Shown: positions 18,891 through 28,608, counted from the first letter of the stretch. The stretch is DNA of 64,000 nt from Pseudodesulfovibrio sediminis (GCF_020886695.1 NZ_AP024485.1:2489001-2553000), one strand, 5' to 3'. Program-made: numbers and translations. Notes: generated by a model not told the origin, from the letters alone.

Positions 18891-19988
18891 ATGCCAAATA
18901 CACCCAATAACGCATCCTGCGATTGTCAGTCCGGCACGTGTGAGAACAAGGGCGAGAAAAAAAACGATCAGGGTAGTCTGCTGCGCTATATCATCTTTGG
19001 CGGGCTGGCGCTGGTGGCCTGGTTTGTTCTGTATGAGCAGTTAATGCCTTTTGCAGACTGGGTCTCCTACTCCGTGTTGGGTTTGTCTCCCGAAAGTCAT
19101 CTCGGGTCAGCCGTACAGTTCTTCCTCTATGATTCTCCCAAGGTGCTCATGCTGCTGGTGCTGGTGGTCTATGGCGTTGGCATTCTGCGTTCATTCGTCA
19201 CCGTGAACTGGACGCGTAGTTTCCTGGCTGGCCGCCGGGAATCCGCAGGCAACGTGATGGCCGCGCTACTGGGCGTGGTCACGCCATTTTGCTCCTGTTC
19301 CGCGGTGCCGTTGTTCATCGGCTTCATGACCGCGGGCATCCCTCTGGGTGTGACCTTTTCCTTTCTCATTGCCGCGCCCATGGTCAACGAGATCGCCCTG
19401 GTGCTGCTGTATGGGTTGCTCGGCTGGAAGGTTGCCGCTCTCTATTTCGTCACCGGCATTTCCATTGCCATCGTCGCAGGCTGGGTGCTCGGACGACTCG
19501 GGCTGGAAGACCATGTGGAAGACTGGGTCAAGGAGATCCGTGCCGGAGAGGCAGCCAAGGAAGCCGCCATGAGCTGGCCTGAGCGGTTCGATTACGCGCT
19601 TGATTCGGTCAAGGATATCGTGGGGCGCGTGTGGAAGTTCGTGCTGCTCGGCATCGCGGTGGGCGCGGCCATTCACGGCTATGTGCCCGAAGGGCAGTTG
19701 GCCGGCATCATGGGGCGTGAGGCGTGGTGGTCCGTGCCTCTGTCAGTGGTCATGGGCATTCCCATGTATACCAATGCCGCTGGAATCATCCCCGTGGTCG
19801 AGGCGTTGCTGGGCAAGGGCGCCGCTCTCGGTACCGTGCTGGCCTTCATGATGTCCGTTATCGCGCTTTCCTTTCCGGAGATGGTCATCCTGCGCAAGGT
19901 GCTCAAGCCCCGGCTCATCGCCGTGTTCATTGCCGTGGTCGGCTCGGGCATTCTGGTGGTCGGCTATATTTTTAACGCAATCATCTAA
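18891..19988 (+). CDS. ArsP/YraQ-family permease (DUF318, metal(loid) efflux)
   Basis: A 365-residue inner-membrane permease of the ArsP/YraQ (DUF318) family with about eight membrane segments. The N-terminal cytosolic stretch has three cysteines (CDCQSGTC), and the core motif TPFCSCSAVPLFIGF carries the conserved cysteine pair implicated in trivalent organoarsenical transport in ArsP. The start at 18891 lies just after the operator; a longer frame would run through it. It is preceded by ArsR and followed by a CPxC protein, a common trio. The substrate (arsenical or another soft metal) is inferred, not proven. Confidence 0.9.
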   Translation: MPNTPNNASCDCQSGTCENKGEKKNDQGSLLRYIIFGGLALVAWFVLYEQLMPFADWVSYSVLGLSPESHLGSAVQFFLYDSPKVLMLLVLVVYGVGILRSFVTVNWTRSFLAGRRESAGNVMAALLGVVTPFCSCSAVPLFIGFMTAGIPLGVTFSFLIAAPMVNEIALVLLYGLLGWKVAALYFVTGISIAIVAGWVLGRLGLEDHVEDWVKEIRAGEAAKEAAMSWPERFDYALDSVKDIVGRVWKFVLLGIAVGAAIHGYVPEGQLAGIMGREAWWSVPLSVVMGIPMYTNAAGIIPVVEALLGKGAALGTVLAFMMSVIALSFPEMVILRKVLKPRLIAVFIAVVGSGILVVGYIFNAII

Positions 19989-20008
19989 TCTCATCCAAGG
20001 AGTTACCA

Positions 20009-20239
20009 ATGAAGATTCTCGTAATGGGCCCCGGTTGCCCCAAGTGTGAACAGACCGAAAAAACCGTTCGTGACGCCTGTGCCGAAGCCGGAGTGGCTGC
20101 GGACATAGAAAAGGTCAAGGATTTTCAGGAAATGGCCAAGTATGGCATCTTTGCCACCCCCGCGGTGGTCATTGACGGCGAAGTCAAGGTTGCGGGCAAG
20201 GCGCCCAGCAAGAAGGATGTGCTTGGCTGGTTGAGCTAG
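20009..20239 (+). CDS. small thioredoxin-like redox protein (CPxC)
   Basis: A 76-residue protein of the redox-active disulfide 2 / thioredoxin_3 family. The active site GPGCPKCEQT has Cys10 and Cys13, and the cis-proline loop is FATPAVVIDG. It starts 20 bp after the permease with an AAGGAG site. Its place in the ArsR-regulated cluster suggests it reduces or hands on a metal(loid) or keeps the permease cysteines reduced. Confidence 0.93.
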   Translation: MKILVMGPGCPKCEQTEKTVRDACAEAGVAADIEKVKDFQEMAKYGIFATPAVVIDGEVKVAGKAPSKKDVLGWLS

Positions 20240-20318
20240 CAGCCGTTGAGCGGCCGGGGAGAGAGGATCGGGTCACCCTTTCTTTTTCCTCGGCCTGTCG
20301 GGTTCGGGCAGGGAGAAG

Positions 20319-22262
20319 TCAGGGCTTGTCAGGGATGAGGAAGGTGAAACAGCTGCCCTCGTTCATGGTTGAGGTCACGAGCAGCTTGCTGCCGTAGTGG
20401 CTCACTATCTGATGGCAGATGGACAGTCCCAGCCCAGTGCCGAACACGGTGCTGGAATGTTCGTCAAGGTCATGGACCTGATAGAAAATGTCGAAGATTT
20501 TCGAGATGTCCTCTTTCGGGATGCCTCTTCCCGTATCGCATACGGAAAATTCCACGCCTGTGCGCGTCACTGTGGCCGAGAGCGTGATCTGTCCCTCGTT
20601 CGTGTTTTTGAAGGCATTGCTCAGGAGGTTGATCAGAACCTGGTGTATCCGATCCGGGTCCACGGTGATGATGGCCTCGGGCTGGGGCACGTCCAAGATC
20701 ATCGAGACATCCGGCTTGTTGGTGTCATAGGCCGCAATGGCCTGGGCGGCACGGCCTATGATGGTCTCCAGAGTGAGGGACTCATCCCTCCATTCCATGC
20801 GACCGGCTTCGATCTTGCTCATATCAAGGAGATCGTTGACCAGCCTGCCGAGTCGGTCCGCTTCGATTTGGACGATGCCGAGATTCTGTTGGAATTGTAT
20901 GGCGTGGGGTTCAAGCTCCGCCTTGCCGACAAGCTGCGGGAAGAAGAGAGTGGTGAATTTGCGCTCCATCAGTTTGATGAAGCCGATGATGGAGGTCAGC
21001 GGCGTGCGTAATTCATGAGAGGCCATGGCCAGGAACATGGATTTTGTCTTGTCTATGGCGATGAGTTCTTTCTCTGTCTTGCGCCGGACAGCGATTTCTG
21101 TTTTCAGGCTGTCGCTGTATTCGGTGAGCTTCTCCATGAAGGAGTTGAAGTACCCGGCCAGCAGGCCGAGTTCATCTCTGGAGTGGGCGTCCATGCGGAC
21201 GCTGAAGTCGCCGTTGGCCGCTTTGGCGAAGCTGTCCTGCAGGCCTTTTATGGGCCGTGTTATCAGCGCGCCGATGACCATGGAGACAGGAATCATGATG
21301 AGCAGGGTCAGGGCCAGTGCGATCATGAGCACAAAGCCGATGTCATCCAGGGGGCCCTGAAAGTCCTCATAGTAGCTTGATGAGGCGACTACCCACCTGA
21401 GTTCCGGTATCTCCTTGAAATAGACTATCTTCTTCCGTTCACATTCATCCCCGGGATTCTGCCAGTCGTATTCGAAGAATCCATTGCGCTCCTCGATGAT
21501 TCGTTTGGCCACGGCACTGAATTTTGGGTGGTTGTATTCGGTGAAATGTTTGTTTTCCAGATAGGGATGGAGCAGCATTGTGCCGTCAAAGTCGAGTACA
21601 AAGGGATACCCGGTTTCTCCTGAGCCAAGCTCAAAGAAGTGCTCCCTGAACGTTTCGACATTGACCACCTGGCTGAATTCGTCCCGAAAACTGGAAGAGG
21701 TGATAATCCAGTCCCACGGTTCGAAATAGGTCATGTAGATGGCCTTGGATCTGGACGTGGCTTCTAGAGGTTCCTTCCACTCATATTCGAAATACCCCTC
21801 TTTGAGTCTGATCTGATCCCGCACGAATTGGAGGCCGGACATGTCCAGTCCAACGAGGCTTCGCTTGTGGTTGATGAGCATGATGCCCTTGCTGTTCAGG
21901 CAATATACGCGACCAGTCTTGCCAATGGACTGGCTGAGGAGGATCTCCTGCGCCCGTTGCTTGGCCTCTCCCATGGAGATCTGGCCTCGCTGGGCCTGAC
22001 TGTAGAGATACCGTGTTTCCGCAAGGGCCTGTTCGGCCACGGCGCGGACGTAATGTTTGATGGAGACATCCGCAGCGGTGCGGACCATGGTCTGGATGGT
22101 GGAGGTGGTTTTGCTCAGTTCGGCCTGGATGCTTTCGCGGACAATGGTGCGGACCTGTGAATAGACAACGGCTCCTGTCACCAGAAACAGAATGGTGAAG
22201 GCCACGGAATAAGCGATGAACAGCTTGTTGCGGATACGTATGTTGTTGAAGGACAGACGCAT
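20319..22262 (-). CDS. membrane sensor histidine kinase with periplasmic Cache domain
   Basis: A 647-residue kinase. Membrane segment 1 lies at about 13-35, then a periplasmic region of about 270 residues with two Cache-like halves (each with a WxWP/FEYEWK- or FEYDWQ-type strand), and membrane segment 2 near 305-330. A HAMP domain, HisKA with His416 in MASHELRTP, and the ATPase domain (N box INLLSNAF, DTGRGIPKED, GTGLGLSIC) follow. There is no receiver or HPt domain, so it is not TorS-like in architecture. It follows the TorT-like gene by 3 bp, so that periplasmic protein is its likely input. No response regulator is adjacent. Confidence 0.95.
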   Translation of the reverse strand: MRLSFNNIRIRNKLFIAYSVAFTILFLVTGAVVYSQVRTIVRESIQAELSKTTSTIQTMVRTAADVSIKHYVRAVAEQALAETRYLYSQAQRGQISMGEAKQRAQEILLSQSIGKTGRVYCLNSKGIMLINHKRSLVGLDMSGLQFVRDQIRLKEGYFEYEWKEPLEATSRSKAIYMTYFEPWDWIITSSSFRDEFSQVVNVETFREHFFELGSGETGYPFVLDFDGTMLLHPYLENKHFTEYNHPKFSAVAKRIIEERNGFFEYDWQNPGDECERKKIVYFKEIPELRWVVASSSYYEDFQGPLDDIGFVLMIALALTLLIMIPVSMVIGALITRPIKGLQDSFAKAANGDFSVRMDAHSRDELGLLAGYFNSFMEKLTEYSDSLKTEIAVRRKTEKELIAIDKTKSMFLAMASHELRTPLTSIIGFIKLMERKFTTLFFPQLVGKAELEPHAIQFQQNLGIVQIEADRLGRLVNDLLDMSKIEAGRMEWRDESLTLETIIGRAAQAIAAYDTNKPDVSMILDVPQPEAIITVDPDRIHQVLINLLSNAFKNTNEGQITLSATVTRTGVEFSVCDTGRGIPKEDISKIFDIFYQVHDLDEHSSTVFGTGLGLSICHQIVSHYGSKLLVTSTMNEGSCFTFLIPDKP

Positions 22263-22265
22263 GGC

Positions 22266-23432
22266 TTAGTGTGCCGGGTCAAGGTTGAAAATCGGAACAT
22301 ATCCTCTGGGACCGAAGAGTCCTTCATAGGGATAGCTGGCGATGTTGTCGGGCGTGATCATGGGGCTGAACGGGCCGGAACGGAACGGAAAGTCCTTGCC
22401 CGGGATTTCTCCCCTGAGTACGCGGACACACATGTCCACGGCCATGCGGCCTTGAAAGATGGTTAAGTCGGACGGAGAGGCTGCCACGTCCCCTCTGCTG
22501 AGACTGTCATAGAGTGTGGGCGTGATATACGTGGAAACGACCTGTGTTGTTCCCTGTCTGCCCAGTCTCGCCAGCGCTGCCGGAGCTTCTGCCGCTGCCA
22601 CGGCATTTCCGACGATATAGTCCACGGGGCCGGTTTTTTCTTGGCTCCACTCGATCAGTTTGCGTTGGGTGTCATGGCCGGTATCGCCCCACACCACATC
22701 CCTGATTTCCACGGGGCCGGGAAAGTGGCGCATGGCTTCCTTGAATCCAATCAGACTCTCGGGAGCCCAGCCAGAGCCGGCCGGGCCTGGAAAAAAAGCG
22801 ATGGAGACCGATTGCAGTCCGGCCGTCTCAGCCTGTTCGGCAACGAATTCGCCGGCAAAATAGCCCATCTCATAAAAGGAAACCATGGCTTTGGCTGTGA
22901 CGGCCGGAGCGAGGACGTCATTGACGACCTCTATGACAGGGATGGACCGGGCAACGGTTCTGGCGATGCTCTGGTTGTTGTCGGTGTAGCTGATCGCGCT
23001 GAGAATGATGGCATCCACACCATCGCGCTCCAGTTGGCGCATCTGGCTGATCTGGGTCTGCAGGTTGTCGTAGCCGCCCGCTTCGACCAGCCGTATGCCG
23101 ACGCCGAGCCTGCGGGCTTCGTCGATGATGCCGAAATTTAGGGCTACCCAGTACGCATCTTTCATATGAGGAAGGCACACCCCCAGCGTGATGGGCGTGT
23201 CTGGCGGGGGTGGGGGAACCCATTCTTCCAGTTTGGGGCTGTTGAGACTGGCTGAAGCATGACCCGCCTGCTTTTGTCTTGTGTCATATCGGCCGTAATA
23301 ACTTTTGACCTGGAGAGGCCACCACGCTGTTTCCTGAGCTTCGGCAGGGGTGGGGATCAGGCTCAGGAAAAGGAACAGGACTACGGCCAGGCTCCATCGG
23401 AGTGAATATGCATCGTAAGAAATGGATTTCAT
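22266..23432 (-). CDS. TorT-like periplasmic binding protein
   Basis: A 388-residue protein. An uncleaved-looking N-terminus leads into a hydrophobic core at about 12-32, with cleavage near AEA. A peripheral region with WWPLQVKSYYGRYD follows, then a type I periplasmic binding fold. LPHMKDAYWVALNFG and LVEAGGYDNLQTQ, NAVAAAEAPAALA and the C-terminal PIFNLDP strongly resemble E. coli TorT, which detects TMAO and presents it to sensor kinase TorS. Here the partner kinase is Cache-containing. Ligand identity is not shown by sequence. It diverges from the DUF4390 gene. Confidence 0.9.
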   Translation of the reverse strand: MKSISYDAYSLRWSLAVVLFLFLSLIPTPAEAQETAWWPLQVKSYYGRYDTRQKQAGHASASLNSPKLEEWVPPPPPDTPITLGVCLPHMKDAYWVALNFGIIDEARRLGVGIRLVEAGGYDNLQTQISQMRQLERDGVDAIILSAISYTDNNQSIARTVARSIPVIEVVNDVLAPAVTAKAMVSFYEMGYFAGEFVAEQAETAGLQSVSIAFFPGPAGSGWAPESLIGFKEAMRHFPGPVEIRDVVWGDTGHDTQRKLIEWSQEKTGPVDYIVGNAVAAAEAPAALARLGRQGTTQVVSTYITPTLYDSLSRGDVAASPSDLTIFQGRMAVDMCVRVLRGEIPGKDFPFRSGPFSPMITPDNIASYPYEGLFGPRGYVPIFNLDPAH

Positions 23433-23693
23433 ATCAATATGCCGTCAGCAGTAAATGGTCCATGCTTCCTCGCAGGTACACTGTGCTTCAGGATGAAGAG
23501 AGGGTGCTCTTTGACCTGCCTGAAAGAAGGAAAGGATATGTATAGCAAAAGAGTTGTGGAAGACCTAGTAATATAATACCGCAAGATATACCAATGGTAC
23601 GGCCCACCCGGGTGCGGGAGAAACCTCCTGGCTGGAAAAAGCCCGGTGCGGGCTCTTGTTCTTTGCAACCGGTACTGATACATTTGGAAGATA

Positions 23694-24266
23694 ATGAGTA
23701 CCAATGTTCGAGGGCGGTTGCTGCCGCTCTTCCTGACGATATTCGTCGTTCTTTTTTGGGTGGGGCCGGTTTTGGCCCAGACGTTGACCCTGACAGCCCC
23801 TTCTCTGGCCAATGTGCGTGGCAGGCTGACGGCTCGTTTCGGTGTTTCCGTTGCCGAACTGCCTGTTCTCAAGGGGGAGTTGATGGACGGGGATGTGCTT
23901 GTGCTCAAATGCCGCGTGGGCTTATACAAGGACAGCGCCTATTGGCTGGACGATGAAATTTCCATGGCCTACTTCTGGAGTTCGGTAAAATACGACACCG
24001 CCACCAACGAGTTTGTGATGAAACTGGCCTCTGAAGAGGCGCTTTTGCGCGGCTCTGATCTTGGTCAGTTGCTGGCCAGGGGGTGGAGCAAGCTCGAAAT
24101 ACAGCTCGGGTCATGGGCGTTGCTCGACCGGGGGCAGAAATACAGTCTCAAGATCGACACCAGTCTGAAAGAGCAGGGCGCCCACGAGGGACTCATGCGC
24201 TATGTTTTCTTTTGGGACTGGGAATCCGGTTCAGACAATTCCTTTCAGCTGGACTTCACGTACTAG
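23694..24266 (+). CDS. DUF4390 exported protein
   Basis: A 190-residue exported protein with a signal peptide (about 1-28, cleavage near VLA) and a beta-rich mature domain matching the DUF4390 family. Recognisable features are the early LTAPSL...LTARFGV segment, the middle AYWLDDEI and the C-terminal YVFFWDW. Function is unknown. It sits 9 bp upstream of the NtrY-like kinase, the usual context of this family, suggesting a periplasmic role linked to that sensor. Confidence 0.88.
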   Translation: MSTNVRGRLLPLFLTIFVVLFWVGPVLAQTLTLTAPSLANVRGRLTARFGVSVAELPVLKGELMDGDVLVLKCRVGLYKDSAYWLDDEISMAYFWSSVKYDTATNEFVMKLASEEALLRGSDLGQLLARGWSKLEIQLGSWALLDRGQKYSLKIDTSLKEQGAHEGLMRYVFFWDWESGSDNSFQLDFTY

Positions 24267-24275
24267 AGGTCTGTT

Positions 24276-26465
24276 GTGACGCCTGATCCCATACGCATCA
24301 GCCCGACCACGCACCGGGACAAGCGACGGCGTAAAAGAGAATACATCTTTGCCCTGATTTTTCTGGTGCTTATTCTCGGTCTGACTTGGGCCGAGCTCAA
24401 ATATCTGAGTGGTGATTACTATCTCATCCTGAACCTGCTCATCCTCAACGTGGTGCTGTTGCTGGCCATGTTGTTTTATGTGGCCCGGAACGCGGTTCGA
24501 CTCATCCTGGATCGCCGCCGCAAGGTGCTTGGTTCCAAGCTCAGAACCCGTCTTGTTCTGGCCTTTATCTCCCTTTCGCTCATACCCACCGCCCTCATCT
24601 ATCTGGTCTCCGTGAAGTTCGTGCAGACCTCGGTGGACTATTGGTTCAAGGGGCAGGTGGAGGAATCCATGGAGCAGGCGCTCGAACTCGGGCGTGCGTT
24701 CTACGGCTCGGCGCAGGATCGTCTGGAACGGCGCGGCTCCGTCATGATCGATGAGATCGTCAAGCAGAATTATGCCTGGGGCGGCAAGTCCATGGACAAC
24801 TATCTGAGCAGAAAATTTGACGAATACGACCTCAGTCTGGTGGGAGTCATCAATCCGGAGGGCAATGAGCAGAACGCCCATGCCACGGCGCAATGGAGTC
24901 AGGCATGGCCCGAGATCAAGGAAAAGATCGACTGGCAGTCCCTCAAGGCGGACCCGCGTTCGTGGACCACGATCATACCCAAGCCGGGCAGTGATCTTGT
25001 CCTTGGCGTCACCCCTGTGGATCAGGGGGAGTCAGGGTATCTGGTCATCGGTGAAACCGTGGGGCAGGGGTTGCTGCATCGGCTCGATCAGATCGTGCGC
25101 GGTCTGGATGAATACAAGAAGCTCAAGACGCGCAAATACCCGTGGAAAATGAATCTCTATCTGACGCTCGGGGTCATGGCCCTGCTCATTATTCTGGGTG
25201 CCATCTGGTTTGGATTCCGGCTTGCCAAGGAGCTGTCTGCCCCGGTGCAGGCCTTGGCGGCAGGAACGGAGCGTATCGGACGCGGTGATCTTTCCGTGCG
25301 CCTGGAGGACCGGTCCGATGACGAACTCGGTTTTTTGGTGCAGTCCTTCAACCGTATGGCCGAAGATCTGGAACAATCCCAGGAGTCCGTGCAGCAGGCC
25401 AATGAACGGCTGGCCCAACAGAATCAGGAGTTGGAGCGGCGCGGACAATATATCGAGGCCGTGCTCAACAATATCACCTCCGGCGTTATTTCCATGGACG
25501 CAGAAGGGCGTATCGGGACAGTCAATACTGCGGCCGAAAAGATTCTCGGCATCCCGGGTGCGCTGCTGATCGGCAAGATTTCCCATCACCTGCTTTCCGG
25601 CGATTTTGCCAAGATGATGGAGGACGCCCTGAGCCAGCTTTCGGCCAAGGCGGGAGGCTGGCAGCATCAACTGGATCTTCCTGTTCGCGGCAAGACGATC
25701 AAGGTGCTGGTCAACGTGGTCTCCCTGACCAATGTGGGTGGCCGGGAGGCTGGCCATGTGGCCGTGTTCGAGGATATTACGGAGCTGGAGAAAATCCAGC
25801 GGCTGGCGGCCTGGCGTGAGGTCGCCCGGCGCATCGCGCATGAGATCAAGAATCCGCTTACCCCGATCAAGCTTTCGGCCCAGCGACTTCAGCGCAAGTA
25901 TGGCCCCGGCATCGGCGAGTCCACTTTTGACGAGTGCACCGGTCTCATCGTCAATCAGGTGGAACGGCTGCAGAACATGGTCGCCGAGTTTTCCGCGTAT
26001 GCCAAGCTGCCGGAAGTGCAGCCGCAGCCGGATTATCTGGCTCCACTGCTGGAAGAAGTCACGGGCATGTTCAAGAATACCCACCTCAACATCGACTGGA
26101 ATCTCACTTTTGACACGCCCATTGCCGAGCTGCAATTTGATCGCGAGTCCATTCGCAAGGTGCTCATCAATCTGTTGACCAATGCAGCCGAGGCCCTCAA
26201 GGGCGGCAAGGACGGGCGCGTGGATATCAATGCCTCCCACGACATAAAGGCGGGCAAGGTCATCATCACGGTGGCTGACAACGGTCCGGGACTGCCCAAG
26301 GACTCCTCCCGCCTCTTTGAACCGTACTACACCGAAAAGAGGGGGGGTACCGGTCTTGGGCTGACCATTGTCCGCTCCATCATCTCCGACCATGGGGGGA
26401 CGGTCAGCGCCCGGTCCGGTGCGGACGGCGGTACCGTATTTGTCATAGAACTCCCGGACACTTGA
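24276..26465 (+). CDS. NtrY-like sensor histidine kinase
   Basis: A 729-residue membrane kinase starting with GTG. Two early membrane segments (about 22-42 and 47-70) and a third near 90-112 are followed by a periplasmic sensor, another membrane segment (about 290-312) and HAMP (about 313-366). A coiled coil comes next, then PAS (about 390-500), and HisKA with His522 in RIAHEIKNPLTPIKLS. The ATPase domain has INLLTNAAEAL, DNGPGLP and GGTGLGLTI. The arrangement and the HEIKNPLTPIKLSAQRL box are typical of NtrY. A likely partner is the NtrX-like regulator at 33965-35368, although it is not adjacent. Confidence 0.94.
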   Translation: MTPDPIRISPTTHRDKRRRKREYIFALIFLVLILGLTWAELKYLSGDYYLILNLLILNVVLLLAMLFYVARNAVRLILDRRRKVLGSKLRTRLVLAFISLSLIPTALIYLVSVKFVQTSVDYWFKGQVEESMEQALELGRAFYGSAQDRLERRGSVMIDEIVKQNYAWGGKSMDNYLSRKFDEYDLSLVGVINPEGNEQNAHATAQWSQAWPEIKEKIDWQSLKADPRSWTTIIPKPGSDLVLGVTPVDQGESGYLVIGETVGQGLLHRLDQIVRGLDEYKKLKTRKYPWKMNLYLTLGVMALLIILGAIWFGFRLAKELSAPVQALAAGTERIGRGDLSVRLEDRSDDELGFLVQSFNRMAEDLEQSQESVQQANERLAQQNQELERRGQYIEAVLNNITSGVISMDAEGRIGTVNTAAEKILGIPGALLIGKISHHLLSGDFAKMMEDALSQLSAKAGGWQHQLDLPVRGKTIKVLVNVVSLTNVGGREAGHVAVFEDITELEKIQRLAAWREVARRIAHEIKNPLTPIKLSAQRLQRKYGPGIGESTFDECTGLIVNQVERLQNMVAEFSAYAKLPEVQPQPDYLAPLLEEVTGMFKNTHLNIDWNLTFDTPIAELQFDRESIRKVLINLLTNAAEALKGGKDGRVDINASHDIKAGKVIITVADNGPGLPKDSSRLFEPYYTEKRGGTGLGLTIVRSIISDHGGTVSARSGADGGTVFVIELPDT

Positions 26466-26554
26466 TTTTTTTACGCACTATAATTGCAGCGACACTCTTG
26501 CTGTGATAATTTCAAACCATGTCTGTACTGTTCTCTTCTTCAAGGGGAGTGATT

Positions 26555-27565
26555 GTGTCGTTTCGTCACATAAGCGTCCTTGCCGCACTTCTTTTCCTCC
26601 TGGCGTGGAGCTGGGAGGGGGAGGCGCATGCCCGACGCCCCCTGGTCATGATTATCAACAGTTACAGCCTGAATTACTCATGGGTGAGATCGCATAATGA
26701 AGGGCTCACCTATGTGCTTGGGGCAGACGTTGATCTTTCCATCCATTATCTCGACACCAAGCGGCTTGCGCCCGAGGAATATCAGGGCAATGTCGATCGT
26801 GCCTGGGCGGCTGTGCAAGAGGACAGACCGGATGTGGTGGTCCTGACCGATGACAATGCGATCCGTTTGCTGGGCAGGCGGGTCATGGATGCCGGCATCC
26901 CGGTGGTCTTTCTGGGTGTCAGCGAGAATCCGCGTGTATATCTTGATGACATGAAGCTGGCGACCGGTGTGCTGGAACGGCCATTATTCAAGCGCTCGAT
27001 CCTTTATTTCAAGGATATCCTGGGGCCAACCCTGCAAAGAGCCCTGATCCTTTTCGATACCAGCAACACGTCGCAAACAATCATGAACAGCATCTTCAAA
27101 GGGAAGCGATCCCATATGCTGGCGAACACCGCGGTGGAAGTTCTGCTGTTGGAAACCTTTGAAGAATGGCAGCAGGCTATTTTGACTGTCGAAAATACCG
27201 GCAACAACATCGTGTTTGCGGGGTTGTATCACAACCTGAAGGACGCGAACGGACAGCATGTGCCAAGTGAGACCGTTATCCGTTGGACTTCTGCGCATTC
27301 ACCTGTCCCTGTTTTCGGATTCTGGGACTTCTCAGTGGGCAAGGGCAAGGCCGTGGGCGGTCTGGTGAACTCAGGCAGAACGCAGGGTGAGGATGCGGCC
27401 AGGTTGGTCCAGCAAATCCTGACCGGCACAGAACCAAAGGAACTGTACCCCATCACAGCGGAAAATGGGATTTTTCTGTTCAGTTTTCATGAGCTGGACC
27501 GTTGGGGCCTTGTTCTTCCCTATGATTTCCATCCGATGACCGATCCTGTGTATTTTGTGGAGTAG
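26555..27565 (+). CDS. ABC_sub_bind-family periplasmic protein
   Basis: A 336-residue exported protein. I place the start at a GTG at 26555 because AAGGGGAG lies 5 bp upstream and the result is a clean signal peptide ending AHA; an ATG at 26519 in the same frame has no such site. The mature domain begins RPLVMIINSYSLNYSWVRSH and has the two-lobed organisation of the ABC_sub_bind (pfam04392) family, for example VVVLTDDNAIRLLG and PVVFLGVSENP. No permease or ATPase is adjacent. Such orphan binding proteins often serve sensor proteins. It follows the NtrY gene by 89 bp on the same strand. Confidence 0.82.
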   Translation: MSFRHISVLAALLFLLAWSWEGEAHARRPLVMIINSYSLNYSWVRSHNEGLTYVLGADVDLSIHYLDTKRLAPEEYQGNVDRAWAAVQEDRPDVVVLTDDNAIRLLGRRVMDAGIPVVFLGVSENPRVYLDDMKLATGVLERPLFKRSILYFKDILGPTLQRALILFDTSNTSQTIMNSIFKGKRSHMLANTAVEVLLLETFEEWQQAILTVENTGNNIVFAGLYHNLKDANGQHVPSETVIRWTSAHSPVPVFGFWDFSVGKGKAVGGLVNSGRTQGEDAARLVQQILTGTEPKELYPITAENGIFLFSFHELDRWGLVLPYDFHPMTDPVYFVE

Positions 27566-27708
27566 GGGGCGGTGAAGTTTTCGGCCTAAGAGAAAAAAAG
27601 GATAATTTTAGTCACTTAACAGTGTTCGTGGCTGGTATAACCGCTCAAGGCATGGTAGTTTGTATGCACGCTTGGGCAATTGCTTCAGGCTGAAAGGGAA
27701 GGATAGTC

Positions 27709-28608
27709 ATGCGTGCAATTATTGCCGGGGGAACCGGCTTCATAGGCCAACAGCTTGTCAGGGAACTCAAGGAGCATGGTTGGGAGATCGTGGTCTTGTC
27801 GCGCAACCCCGGTAAGGTTGCGGACGCGTTTGGTGCCGGCGTCATCGGCATGCCCTGGAACAACGGCTGGAGCAGTCTGCTCGGGCCGGAAACCACGGTG
27901 GTCAATCTGGCAGGCGAGAACATCGCGGGCGGTCGCTGGTCCGCCGCAAAAAAGCGGCGCATACTCGACAGCCGGGTGCGGGCGGGACAGCAGATTCTGC
28001 GGACCATCAGGCAGAGCGGCAAGACGCCCTACGCACTCATCCAGGCTTCGGCCGTGGGCTATTATGGTCCGTGCGGTTCTTCTCCCATTGATGAATACGC
28101 GAACAACGGGACCGGATTCCTGGCCGAAGTGACCCGTGCATGGGAAGCGTCGACAGCCGAGCTGGAATCCATGGGCGTGCGGAGGTGCATACTTCGCACA
28201 GGCATGGTGCTCGGGCATGGTGGAGCACTCAAGAAGATGCTGCTCCCGTTCAAGCTGTACATGGGCGGTTCTCCGGGCACCGGCTTTCAGGGGATGTCCT
28301 GGATTCATATGGCCGATCAGGTTGGGGCCATCCGTTTTCTCATGGAGAATCCCGAAACCAGCGGTCCGTACAATCTGACTGCCCCCGGTCCGGTCAGCGC
28401 AGAGAAATTCGCCCATACGCTCGGCACCATTCTGGAGCGTCCTTACAAGGCCCCGGTGCCGCCCTTTGCCCTCCGTCTTCTGTTCGGTGAAATGGCAGAT
28501 GAGATTCTGCTTTCCGGCCAGTTCGCGTTGCCTGAACGCCTGATCAAGGCGGGGTACGTGTTCCGGTTCCCGGAGCTGGCAGACGCGCTTCTGGATATTC
28601 TCAAATAG
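27709..28608 (+). CDS. TIGR01777-family NAD(P)-binding epimerase-like protein (YfcH/SulA-like)
   Basis: A 299-residue extended short-chain dehydrogenase-like protein. The Rossmann motif is AGGTGFIGQQL at the N-terminus, NLAGENIAGGRW is the family signature, and AVGYYGPCG lies where the catalytic Tyr region is. The C-terminal DUF1731 segment (LLFGEMADEILLSGQ to the end) completes the TIGR01777 layout. The physiological substrate is unknown. It is monocistronic with a good AAGGGAAGGA site. Confidence 0.92.
   Translation: MRAIIAGGTGFIGQQLVRELKEHGWEIVVLSRNPGKVADAFGAGVIGMPWNNGWSSLLGPETTVVNLAGENIAGGRWSAAKKRRILDSRVRAGQQILRTIRQSGKTPYALIQASAVGYYGPCGSSPIDEYANNGTGFLAEVTRAWEASTAELESMGVRRCILRTGMVLGHGGALKKMLLPFKLYMGGSPGTGFQGMSWIHMADQVGAIRFLMENPETSGPYNLTAPGPVSAEKFAHTLGTILERPYKAPVPPFALRLLFGEMADEILLSGQFALPERLIKAGYVFRFPELADALLDILK

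Noticed and set aside
23638-23665. Short hairpin AGCCCG-GTG-CGGGCT followed by a T-containing tract before the DUF4390 gene
   Set aside because: The stem is only 6 bp, no plus-strand gene ends upstream, and it lies in a promoter region. Too weak to call as a terminator or attenuator.
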